Positions 1 through 6,916 are shown, numbered from the stretch's first letter. The stretch: DNA of 16,145 nt from JANXDG01 sp964521665 (GCA_964521665.1 CAZFSG010000030.1:1-16145), one strand, 5' to 3'. A program made the numbers and translations. The notes: generated by a model not told the origin, from the sequence alone.

Positions 1-28
1 TTCTTTTTTAAAGAAGCGCTTTTTTTTC

Positions 29-147
29 AAGGTGCTGATTAACCCTTTAACCCTTTCATATACCTATAATCAGTCCCGCAGAAAGATACACTGCGAGACT
101 TAGTTATAGGTATATGTTTTCTGGGTTAAGGGTTAAATCAACACCTT
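29..147 (-). repeat. Long imperfect inverted repeat (fold-back hairpin 1)
   Basis: The arms 29-81 and 91-147 are reverse complements apart from a few mismatches and small indels, with a 9-nt loop at 82-90. Conserved blocks, outside to inside, are AAGGTG, TTAACCC, CATATACCTATAA and CGCAG. Two of the differences (C37 and the central C of GTCCCGCAG) become G.U pairs only in a minus-strand transcript, so an RNA read in the direction of the upstream hypothetical gene folds better than the opposite one. No T-run follows on the minus side, so it is not a textbook terminator. It could be a structured 3' UTR, a fold-back mobile repeat or a transcript stabiliser. Confidence 0.8.
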
Positions 148-602
148 AAAACTATCGGGGCAAACCGATAAGTTTTAAGGTAGGTTTTGATATAGAAAAG
201 AAAATATAAAGGAAGGGTTGCTATTGACAAAAATTTTATAAAATATACAAAAACTTTTTTTGTCTCATAAATTATATAATCAATTTTTTTAATAACAAAA
301 TTTAATACTTCATTTATAATCCACAAAGATGAAAACTTTTTTGAAAGAATGTTTGTTATTGATATAAAGCTTGGTAGTTCTCCTTTAACATAATCTCTGA
401 AAATACTTTCAACGAACAATGTTGATAAAACTTGTTGTAAAGATTCGTTAGATGAATTTTGTGTATCTCGCGAATCAAACAATGTCAACGAAACTGAAAC
501 CAAAGAAAAATTGTTGAGGTTAAAATAGTTAAAAAAATCCTCATTCACAAAATAATTTGAACATAAAAGAACAAATATTGTTATAACTAAAACCTTTTTC
601 AT
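138..602 (-). CDS. Hypothetical small membrane or secreted protein (154 aa)
   Basis: I do not recognise this protein. It begins MKKVLVITIFVLLC, a typical signal peptide or anchor (residues 1-16). It then has a Ser/Asn-rich stretch (about 45-56) and a second hydrophobic segment near 117-138, flanked by Lys. It may be exported and membrane-attached at both ends. No catalytic motif is visible. The last 13 residues (from about L142) are encoded by hairpin 2, so the original C-terminus may have been replaced when that repeat arrived. The start ATG has no good Shine-Dalgarno site. It overlaps by ATGA the stop of a 7-codon ORF (MICLPKK, 599-622), which could couple translation. A consensus-like promoter lies upstream at 662-695. 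It is probably real, but function is unknown. Confidence 0.5.
   Translation of the reverse strand: MKKVLVITIFVLLCSNYFVNEDFFNYFNLNNFSLVSVSLTLFDSRDTQNSSNESLQQVLSTLFVESIFRDYVKGELPSFISITNILSKKFSSLWIINEVLNFVIKKIDYIIYETKKVFVYFIKFLSIATLPLYFLFYIKTYLKTYRFAPIVLRC
144..180 (-). repeat. Second hairpin sharing 4 nt with hairpin 1
   Basis: CCTTAAAACTATCGG (144-158) pairs with CCGATAAGTTTTAAGG (165-180) across a 6-nt loop, with one bulged base. The outer four bases (144-147) are also the outer arm of hairpin 1, so the two stems compete for that edge. On the minus strand this hairpin lies inside the last 13 codons of the hypothetical gene at 138-602. Confidence 0.75.
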
Positions 603-622
603 TTTTTAGGTAAACAAATCAT
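599..622 (-). other. Possible 7-codon leader ORF overlapping the next start
   Basis: ATG at 622-620 reads MICLPKK and stops at TGA 601-599, sharing ATGA with the start of the 154-aa gene. It has no clear Shine-Dalgarno site of its own. A strong AGAAGGAG sits further upstream at 653-660, but there it precedes GTG-TAA. This may be chance in AT-rich DNA. Confidence 0.2.
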
Positions 623-661
623 CTTTATTTTTCTTTATATTTACACTGCTTACTCCTTCTA

Positions 662-695
662 ATTATATATATAACACAAAATTGAAATTTGTCAA
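662..695 (-). promoter_or_regulatory. Sigma70-type promoter for the 154-aa gene
   Basis: On the minus strand an exact TTGACA (695-690) is followed by an alternating TATATATATAAT block. TATATA falls at a 16- or 18-nt spacing. The perfect TATAAT (667-662) lies at 22 nt, too far. This is the only promoter-like element in the 254-nt gap 603-856. That gap otherwise holds AT-rich sequence without a clear terminator for the DUF1015 gene. Confidence 0.55.
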
Positions 696-856
696 CAAAA
701 TTTTAAAAATTTTTTCTTTACAAAAATTTTACATTTAAAGTTTTCGTCGTAAAATCAAGCAAAAATTGGATGATTAAAAAATTTAAAAAATTTTTTCTAT
801 TACCCCCCTCTTTACTCATTTTTTAAATCTATACTACTAAAACACAAATAAAATTT

Positions 857-2038
857 TCAACTAAAATCGTAAAACATTAACCCACTTATTACTTTTGGAT
901 AAAAATAAGTTGATTTTGGTGGAAACACCATCCCTTTTTTTACAATATTTACAAATTCGTCTTTTCTGACAGGAGGTAAAATAAATGCGCAACCGTTGAA
1001 CTTGTCAGCAAAATTTATCACTTCTTTCATTTCTTGATGATAAAACAATTGTTGTCTAATTTGTTCTCCTTCTAATTCACACAAAATTTTGTCAAGTAAA
1101 AAATATGGCTGTTCTTTTACAAACTTCTTTGATTTTGGTATCATAATTTTAAACTCGCCATTTTTATAAAACAAAAGTTTAACATCGCTTTTCCCATCCC
1201 ATTCTCCAAATTCAAAATATTTTTTTAATTCTTCATAAATATGACTTTGTGGTAACGCACGATGTGTAGGTAAAATTAACAATCCTTCATCTGAAGAAGA
1301 ACAAATGTATCCCATAAGATACTTACCACCTATTTTTTTAAGATATTCAACTGTAACTTTATACCTGTGATGACCATCAGCAATAAACAACAACTTTTTT
1401 TGTAATAAATTTTTTATTTCCTTTAATCCTTTTTCACCCTTCACTATCCGAAATAAAACATTTTCATTTTTTTCTTCATCAACAAACTCTAAAATTTTAT
1501 ATTTTGGTTTTGCAAAATTTTGCAATAATTCATAAAACTTTTTATCATCATCTTCTACGATAAAAAATGGTGGAGATGTTTGCACACCGAGTGTATTTAT
1601 AAGTTTTGTTCTTTCTTCAATAGGTTTTGGTTTAACTTGTTCATGAGGAAGAATTTTTTTATACTCAGCATCTGCTTCAACTAAACAGAATATTCCATAT
1701 CTTGTATAAAACTTTCCTGAGTTAGGTGGGTATTCAAACTTTTGCTGATAAAGATACACAGAAGGTATTTCTTCTTTGATTACAATTTTATTTTTTTTCC
1801 ATAAAGAGAGCAGTCGTTTTGCGTAAGTATATTTTTTATTTGTGGTTCCTTTTGGTAACTCAAGATTTACAAAATTATATTTTTTTCTTAAAAGAACTCT
1901 ATGTTGTTGTGGTGATATAACATCATAAGGTGGACAAACAACATCTTTAAATTCTATTTTTAATTTACTAAGTTTTTCCAAATTGTAAACCAAAGGCTGA
2001 AATTCTTTTATTTGTATCATTTCAATTATTTTCTTCAT
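857..2038 (-). CDS. DUF1015 family protein (COG4198)
   Basis: The 393-aa protein carries the family landmarks in order: PPYDVI (36-41), an LPHEQ...ERTKLI segment (130-147), ADGHHRY (220-226) and PTHR (257-260). The family is widespread in bacteria and its biochemical role is not established to my knowledge. The DGHHRY motif resembles the nucleotide-binding motif of ParB/sulfiredoxin-fold proteins, so nucleotide binding is an inference. Length is near or slightly under family norm. The chosen ATG has a weak AGAG upstream; M7 (ATG at 2020) is an alternative, since family members often start near MxxIKPF. It lies 19 nt after the end of the broken nucleotidyltransferase copy and is the last gene of the ctpA operon. 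No terminator is visible after it. Confidence 0.88.
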   Translation of the reverse strand: MKKIIEMIQIKEFQPLVYNLEKLSKLKIEFKDVVCPPYDVISPQQHRVLLRKKYNFVNLELPKGTTNKKYTYAKRLLSLWKKNKIVIKEEIPSVYLYQQKFEYPPNSGKFYTRYGIFCLVEADAEYKKILPHEQVKPKPIEERTKLINTLGVQTSPPFFIVEDDDKKFYELLQNFAKPKYKILEFVDEEKNENVLFRIVKGEKGLKEIKNLLQKKLLFIADGHHRYKVTVEYLKKIGGKYLMGYICSSSDEGLLILPTHRALPQSHIYEELKKYFEFGEWDGKSDVKLLFYKNGEFKIMIPKSKKFVKEQPYFLLDKILCELEGEQIRQQLFYHQEMKEVINFADKFNGCAFILPPVRKDEFVNIVKKGMVFPPKSTYFYPKVISGLMFYDFS

Positions 2039-2057
2039 TAAATCTCTTCAGATTTTG

Positions 2058-2392
2058 TCATAATATTTTTATCCCTTCTTTTAACACATTATATATAAAT
2101 ATTGTTTTGTAATCTCCATTAAACTTACTTTCCTCTTTTGGTAAAACAGAAAGCAAGACATTGTATTTTAGACAAATAGGGCTTGTTTTTTCCACAATTT
2201 TTTTTATTTCTTCATATCTTGAAGTCATTTTTTTAAAACAACTAACACATCTATATCAGACCCGCTATCTGCATCCCCACGCGCTTTTGAACCATAAAGT
2301 ATTACATGGCTCAAATTGTCACCATAAAGTTTTTTTAGTTCATCTACAAGTTCTTTAAGTGCTTGTTTCTCTTTCTCTGTTAGGTTGTCCAT
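2058..2392 (-). pseudogene. Second MNT nucleotidyltransferase copy, frameshifted at seven A
   Basis: Reading from ATG 2392-2390 gives MDNLTEKEKQALKELVD and the active-site motif YGSKARGD...SDIDVLVVLKK, then TGA at 2227-2225. Shifting -1 on the run of seven A (minus strand, 2234-2228) continues as MTSRYEEIKKIV...PICLKYNVLLSV...LKEGIKIL and stops at 2060-2058, giving a 111-aa product. With the shift, the distance from LVVL to PIC is 18 residues, exactly as in the intact copy at 2765-3094. The run A AAA AAA is in the right phase for -1 slippage. The third catalytic acid (D78 of the intact copy) is N78 here. It is either a decaying duplicate, a homopolymer assembly error or a slippage-expressed gene. 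The first 38 nt overlap the HEPN gene. Confidence 0.8.
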
Positions 2393-2396
2393 ATAA
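2271..2396 (-). repeat. 126-bp direct repeat, copy B (5' part of frameshifted MNT copy)
   Basis: Partner of 2973-3098 in the same orientation, 702 bp away. The HEPN gene lies between the two copies, and the repeat also encodes the C-terminal tail of HEPN in another frame. Confidence 0.9.
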
Positions 2397-2768
2397 TTTA
2401 CTTAAATATTCCTTCGCTTTTTCTAAAAACTCTTTTGCTAAACTTAAATAATCTTCTACTTCTTCTTTTGTAAACTTAGCAAAAGGTTCATAATCTGCAT
2501 CTTGACGTGAATCAAAAACTTTTTGCAACCCTTTATGAAATTTTGCATCAAAAATTCCTGTTTTAGCAAATTCTTTACCAAAATTAGCAATAACAGCATA
2601 ATGCGAAGAATACACTAAACCCTTGGTAAGGAGCAATGCCTCAGCTATATAAAACATAGCGTAGTATAATCTTGACACAGCGATTGAATAAATTTTTTGT
2701 TCAGCAAGCAACTCTGAAGCTTTAATGTTTTCTTCTGCTTTCTTTATAAATTCCCTAACTTCGTTCAC
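2355..2768 (-). CDS. HEPN domain protein, UPF0332/COG1895 type (putative toxin)
   Basis: The 137-aa, all-helical protein has SRLYYAMFY (32-40), SSHYAVI (54-60), FGKEFAKTG (63-71) and FDSRQDADY (85-93), the pattern of the UPF0332 HEPN family. Such proteins pair with minimal nucleotidyltransferases in putative toxin-antitoxin modules; many HEPN proteins are RNases. I do not see the RX4-6H motif of catalytic HEPN RNases nor RX4HXY of HepT, so RNase activity is unproven. The start is GTG (2768-2766), preceded by GAGGG at 2782-2778, and overlaps the stop of the upstream nucleotidyltransferase gene as GTGA. The final 12 residues (about 126-137, QPNRERETST at the end) are read out of frame through the start of the second MNT copy, so the C-terminus may have been altered by that duplication. 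Confidence 0.85.
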   Translation of the reverse strand: MNEVREFIKKAEENIKASELLAEQKIYSIAVSRLYYAMFYIAEALLLTKGLVYSSHYAVIANFGKEFAKTGIFDAKFHKGLQKVFDSRQDADYEPFAKFTKEEVEDYLSLAKEFLEKAKEYLSKLYGQPNRERETST

Positions 2769-3094
2769 AACTCTATTCCCTCTTTTTTAATATTTAACAA
2801 AAGAGGACTTAACCGAGTAAGATATTCTTGTTCATTTCTTATAATCACAGATATAACCAAATCATATTTCCAGCAAATTGGCCATTTAACATTATGAATT
2901 TTTTCCCTCTCTTCTGAAATATTCTCAAATTCTTTCAATACAACTAAAATATCAATATCAGAATCTTCGGTAGCATCCCCACGCGCTTTTGAACCATAAA
3001 GTATTACATGACTCAAATTGTCACCATAAAGTTTTTTTAGTTCATCTACAAGTTCTTTAAGTGCTTGTTTCTCTTTCTCTGTTAGATGGTCCAT
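2765..3094 (-). CDS. MNT-type minimal nucleotidyltransferase (putative antitoxin)
   Basis: The 109-aa protein has the nucleotidyltransferase signature YGSKARGD (33-40) and SDIDILVVL (45-53): G34-S35, D46 and D48, with a likely third metal ligand D78 in WKYDLVIS. In characterised MntA/HepT pairs the MNT protein AMPylates the HEPN toxin; a similar role here is inferred. I chose ATG 3094-3092 because it aligns exactly with the start of the second copy. An in-frame GTG at 3172, 3 nt after hypF, would add 26 residues (MNELIGFIEF...) that have no match in the other copy. Neither start has a strong Shine-Dalgarno site, so coupling to hypF is possible. Its stop overlaps the HEPN start. Confidence 0.85.
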   Translation of the reverse strand: MDHLTEKEKQALKELVDELKKLYGDNLSHVILYGSKARGDATEDSDIDILVVLKEFENISEEREKIHNVKWPICWKYDLVISVIIRNEQEYLTRLSPLLLNIKKEGIEL

Positions 3095-3098
3095 ATAA
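2973..3098 (-). repeat. 126-bp direct repeat, copy A (5' part of intact MNT gene)
   Basis: This stretch matches 2271-2396 with three differences by eye (at 3011, 3086 and 3088). It spans the start and the GSxARGD motif of the nucleotidyltransferase. Identity stops abruptly just before the SDID region, and the 3' halves of the two genes are only distantly similar. Confidence 0.9.
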
Positions 3099-3175
3099 GT
3101 AGGTTTTGTGTTTCGAGTTATTACTTCAGAGTTATTAGTTAAAAACTCTATAAACCCTATCAACTCATTCACCCA

Positions 3176-5458
3176 TCATACTGCTAGCGACTGTCCTGCT
3201 GAAATACCAGCATCGTTTGTTGGAAATCTTTTATGATAATAAACTTCAAAACTTTCTTTTTTTAACAAATCAACCAAAGTTTCAAAAAAGATCTTGTTTT
3301 GGAACACACCACCCGAAAGTACAACTTTATTTATATTTAATTCATCTCTAATTTTCAACACTACATCTACTGTTATAGAAATTAAAGTATAATGGAACTT
3401 TGCTAAAACTTCCTCTTTTGAAGTATAATTAAACATAATATCTTCAAAAACTTCTTTAAGTATTTTCCGTGTAGAAACAATATACATCCCATTTTCATTT
3501 TTTATTTCGTAATTATAAACTAACTTTTTGTTTATTATTTCATTAAACTTTTTTGCTGCATAAAACTCGCATAATGTTGGTAGGTATCCTTCATGATAAT
3601 TATAAAGTCCAACTGCACAAAAAATTCCTACAAGATCAAAAATTCGTCCTATACCACATACATCATAAATATTTATTTTTTCTTCAATCAAAAACTTTGT
3701 TGTTTCATACAACTCTTCAAAATTTGGCAAGTTGTCAACATCCTTTATTTTATCATAAAAATCTTTTATTAAATTTTTATCCTTGTATTCTTCATACAAA
3801 AATCCAAATGCAGGTCTAAACGGTTGTTTTATTCCTAAATCACCACATAAAAGTTTAATATAATCAAAGTGTCCTTTACGGACAAAATTTTTTGTATCAC
3901 CTACTAAAAACTCGCTTCCCCAAATCGTACCATCCAATCCATAACCTGTACCGTCAAAAATCACACCAATAGACTTCTCAAACATTTCATTATCCAACAT
4001 ACAACTTAACATATGTGCATAATGATGTTGTAATTTTATAAGTTTAATTTTATTCTCATATGCAAACTCTTCAGCAATTCTTGACGAAAAATATTTAGGA
4101 TGTAAATCAGACACAACAACTTCTGGTTCAAACTTAAATGTTCTTAGATAATACTCTATTGATTCTTTATAAGAATTAACTGCTTCCAGATTATCAAGAT
4201 CGCCAATATGATGAGATAAAATTAAATAATTATCTTTTGCTAAACAAAAAGTGTTTTTTAAATCTGCACCAAAACATAATTTGTTTGTATTATATTCAAA
4301 ATTTACAAATACTGGTTCAGGTGCATACCCTCTTGACCTACGAATAAAATACGTATCTGTATTATAAACTCTTACCACAGAATCATCACAACGAATATTT
4401 ATTTCTCTATCATAGGTCAAAAAATAATCTGCTATATTTGAAAGTTTTTGATATGCATCGTCATCTTTATAAACCTGCGGTTCATCAGAAAGATTTCCAC
4501 TTGTCATTATTAAAGGAACATTTTTATATTTTTTAAGAAAATAAAAAATTAAAAATTGTAGTGGTGTGTATGGCAACATAAAACCAAAATATAAACTATT
4601 TGGTGCAACATATTCTGAAATTTCGTTTTCTTCTTTTTTAAGCAATAAAACAATCGGTGATTCAGAAGAACTCAAAACTTTTTCTTCATATGAAGAAACA
4701 TAACAGTATTTTTTAATAGTTTCTATGCTATCTGCCATCATAGCAAAAGGTTTATATTCACGATATTTTGATTTTCTTAACCTTAAAACAACATTATCAT
4801 TTGTTGCATCACATACTAAATGGTATCCACCATAGGATTTTATTGCAAAAATTTTACCATATAAAATTTCTTTAACTACAAACTCTAAAATTTTTTCTAC
4901 ATCTGCTGGATTTTTTGCTTTAGAAAATATAACCTCAAGTTTGTTGTTTCTTAACTCAATATTAGGGCCGCATTCATAACAAGAATTAGGTTGTGCATGA
5001 AACCTTCTATTCGTAGGTTCTTCATATTCACTTTCACATTTCTCACACATAATAAATACATCCATTGTTGTATTTATTCTATCATAAGGAAGATTTTTTA
5101 TTATTGTGAATCTTGGTCCACAATGAGTACAGTTTATGAATGGATATAAATATCTTCTGTTGTGTTGATCAAAAAGTTCCTTTAAACATTCTAGACAAGT
5201 TTTTATTTCTGCAGGAATGTATAAAAATTGTGGCTGAGATTCTTCGCTTTCTAAAATAAAAAAATCGTCAAATTTTGCATCAAAATTTTCAATTAAAAGT
5301 TTATCAATTTTTGCTGGATAAGGTATCTTTTTAAGTTCTTCTAAAAAATTTTCAATATCTTTTGAGTCGCCATTTGCTACAATTTCTACATACGAAGTTT
5401 TATTTTTTACATAACCTTTTATACAAAACTTTTTTGCAAGGTTGTAAACATATGGTCT
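3176..5458 (-). CDS. hypF: Carbamoyltransferase HypF, 5' end lost in the N gap
   Basis: HypF turns carbamoyl phosphate and ATP into a carbamoyl adenylate and passes the carbamoyl group to HypE, for the cyanide ligands of [NiFe]-hydrogenase. 760 residues are visible. They start at RPYVYNLAKKF, the residues that follow VQGVGF in the N-terminal acylphosphatase domain, so only about 15-20 residues are missing. Next come two zinc-finger units (CLEC...CTHCGPR and CEKC...CYECGP), the YrdC-like domain (KSYGGYHLVCDATND, SKYREYKPFAMM, TSGNLSDEP) and the Kae1-like domain with HHYAH, DGTGYG and SGGVFQN. The end is intact, NDAGISAGQSLAV. The MNT gene follows within 3-81 nt depending on its start. The 100-N gap lets the frame run on into hypA, but that fusion is not supported (see findings). 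Confidence 0.95.
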   Translation of the reverse strand, partial: RPYVYNLAKKFCIKGYVKNKTSYVEIVANGDSKDIENFLEELKKIPYPAKIDKLLIENFDAKFDDFFILESEESQPQFLYIPAEIKTCLECLKELFDQHNRRYLYPFINCTHCGPRFTIIKNLPYDRINTTMDVFIMCEKCESEYEEPTNRRFHAQPNSCYECGPNIELRNNKLEVIFSKAKNPADVEKILEFVVKEILYGKIFAIKSYGGYHLVCDATNDNVVLRLRKSKYREYKPFAMMADSIETIKKYCYVSSYEEKVLSSSESPIVLLLKKEENEISEYVAPNSLYFGFMLPYTPLQFLIFYFLKKYKNVPLIMTSGNLSDEPQVYKDDDAYQKLSNIADYFLTYDREINIRCDDSVVRVYNTDTYFIRRSRGYAPEPVFVNFEYNTNKLCFGADLKNTFCLAKDNYLILSHHIGDLDNLEAVNSYKESIEYYLRTFKFEPEVVVSDLHPKYFSSRIAEEFAYENKIKLIKLQHHYAHMLSCMLDNEMFEKSIGVIFDGTGYGLDGTIWGSEFLVGDTKNFVRKGHFDYIKLLCGDLGIKQPFRPAFGFLYEEYKDKNLIKDFYDKIKDVDNLPNFEELYETTKFLIEEKINIYDVCGIGRIFDLVGIFCAVGLYNYHEGYLPTLCEFYAAKKFNEIINKKLVYNYEIKNENGMYIVSTRKILKEVFEDIMFNYTSKEEVLAKFHYTLISITVDVVLKIRDELNINKVVLSGGVFQNKIFFETLVDLLKKESFEVYYHKRFPTNDAGISAGQSLAV

Positions 5459-5558
5459 NNNNNNNNNNNNNNNNNNNNNNNNNNNNNNNNNNNNNNNNNN
5501 NNNNNNNNNNNNNNNNNNNNNNNNNNNNNNNNNNNNNNNNNNNNNNNNNNNNNNNNNN
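5459..5558. other. Assembly gap of 100 N
   Basis: Exactly 100 undetermined bases, the usual placeholder for a scaffold gap of unknown or estimated size. It hides the last codon(s) and stop of hypA and the first 15-20 codons of hypF, with any space between them. Any reading frame crossing it is meaningless. Confidence 0.99.
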
Positions 5559-5893
5559 TATTCTATTTCAATTTCTTTAACATAAACTTGATCACCAGCA
5601 ATAATATCAAAATCTTCACCACCACAATCACATTTTATAATTTTATCACTATATTCTTTACCACATCTTTTACATTTTATTCTTGGTTCTTCAAAAACAA
5701 ATTCAAGTTGTGCGTTTTCACATATTGTATTTTTGAAAATATGTTCTTTAAACGAATGTTCTAAAAATTCTTTATCTATACCAGACGCTTTACCTATAAC
5801 AAAAATTATTTTATTTACTATTTTAGGTTTCTTATCATTTATTTCTTTAAATATTATATATGCTAAATTTTTTGCTATTGAATATTCATGCAT
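5559..5893 (-). CDS. hypA: Hydrogenase nickel insertion protein HypA (3' end at gap)
   Basis: HypA carries nickel to the large subunit of [NiFe]-hydrogenase, working with HypB. The start MHEYSIAKNL keeps the nickel-binding MHE, which fixes the start codon. A Shine-Dalgarno AAGGAG overlaps the end of tsaD about 10 nt upstream. The zinc domain has C74xxC77 and then C88-D-C90. The second pair is CxC where most HypA have CxxC, so one residue is missing or the ligands differ. The sequence reaches VYVKEIEIE (111 aa), which is where HypA proteins normally end (about 113-118 aa). The next codon is TAN: two of its four possibilities are stop codons. This favours a separate hypA gene. No hypB, C, D or E is in the window. 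Confidence 0.93.
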
Positions 5894-5899
5894 CTTTTT

Positions 5900-6916
5900 T
5901 TACTCCTTTCTTACTTTATTATTTATATAAAACTGTATTCCTGCTGAGGCAATCATTGCAGCATTGTCAGTAGTAAGTTTTTTTTGAGGAAAATAAACTT
6001 TTATTTTTTTTATTTTTGCTAAACTTTTCAATTTTTTTCTTAAATAAACGTTTGCTGATACACCACCACTTATACAAACAATATCACAACCTAACTTTTC
6101 TACAGCATACAAAAGTTTTGTAGAAATAGTATCAACAACTGCCTCTTGAAACGATGCACAAATATCATACATTAGTTTGTAATCAGAAGTTAAATTTTGT
6201 AACTTAAATGTTTCTAATGAGTTAACATGATACACAACTGCTGTTTTAAGACCACTAAAACTAAAATCCCAACTGTCCAACATATACGGTCGTGGAAAAT
6301 TTATACTTTTTGGGTTCCCAAATTTCGCAAGTTTTTCAATCACAGGACCTCCAGGATATTTAAAAACTTTATTTTTAGTTTTTTCATAAAGCAACTTTGC
6401 AACTTTATCAAACGCTTCACCAACTGCATCATCTCGTGTTTCACCTAAAACTTCTCTTTCAGTAAAGGACCTAACAATGCTTAATTCGGTATGTCCACCA
6501 GAAATTATCAAAGATATAAATGGAAATCCTATTTTACCTTTCTGCGAAAGTATAACAGAATGTATATGTCCCCATAAATGATCCACACCTATAGTTGGAA
6601 TTTTAAAAATATACCCTAAGGTTTTTGCTACTGTTTTCCCTATTAACAAAGACCCTTTAAGTCCAGGTTTTTCTGTATACGCTATAAGAGAAATATTTTT
6701 TATATCAAAATTTTTTAATGCTTTATCTACAACATAATTTATTTTTTCATAATGTGTTCTACTTGCAAGTTCTGGAACAACACCGAAATATGGTGAGTGT
6801 AATTTTTGCTGAGAAAAAATTATATTAGAAATTATTTTATAACTACTGTTTACAACAGCAGCAGCAGTTTCATCACAGGAAGTTTCAATACCTAAACAGT
6901 TTATAATCTTTGCCAT
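5900..6916 (-). CDS. tsaD: tRNA N6-threonylcarbamoyladenosine transferase TsaD
   Basis: TsaD transfers threonylcarbamoyl from its adenylate to A37 of ANN-decoding tRNAs, in complex with TsaB and TsaE. The 338-aa length is normal. Motifs: GIETSCDETAAAVV (9-22), PELASRTHY (48-56), the metal-binding HLWGH (113-117), ISGGHTEL, a conserved SFSGLKTAV segment and ISGGVSAN near the end. Two spots are unusual: TEKPGLKGSL (81-90) where TxGPGLxGxL is normal, and HLWGH where HLEGH is common. The start ATG overlaps the ctpA stop by one base (TAATG), so translation is probably coupled. hypA begins 6 nt after its stop. HypF downstream is a structural relative with YrdC and Kae1 domains. Confidence 0.96.
   Translation of the reverse strand: MAKIINCLGIETSCDETAAAVVNSSYKIISNIIFSQQKLHSPYFGVVPELASRTHYEKINYVVDKALKNFDIKNISLIAYTEKPGLKGSLLIGKTVAKTLGYIFKIPTIGVDHLWGHIHSVILSQKGKIGFPFISLIISGGHTELSIVRSFTEREVLGETRDDAVGEAFDKVAKLLYEKTKNKVFKYPGGPVIEKLAKFGNPKSINFPRPYMLDSWDFSFSGLKTAVVYHVNSLETFKLQNLTSDYKLMYDICASFQEAVVDTISTKLLYAVEKLGCDIVCISGGVSANVYLRKKLKSLAKIKKIKVYFPQKKLTTDNAAMIASAGIQFYINNKVRKE

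Noticed and set aside
1..28. Rho-independent terminator around AAGCGCTT followed by T-run
   Set aside because: AAGCGCTT is a self-complementary block with no room for a loop; the T-run alone is not enough.
41..53. Telomere-like TTAACCC repeats
   Set aside because: Only two imperfect units per arm, explained as part of the inverted repeat.
2161..2358. 65-aa plus-strand ORF
   Set aside because: Antisense shadow of the frameshifted MNT copy and the HEPN end; no domain or ribosome site.
2765..3172. Homology between the 26-residue GTG extension of the MNT gene (MNELIGFIEF) and the HEPN start (MNEVREFIKK), as a remnant of a third HEPN copy
   Set aside because: The likeness covers only a few residues and stops at once; too weak to claim.
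3176..5893. A single 905-aa HypA-HypF fusion protein
   Set aside because: Continuity depends entirely on 100 N. HypA is complete at the gap, its next codon is TAN, and HypF lacks only its first residues.
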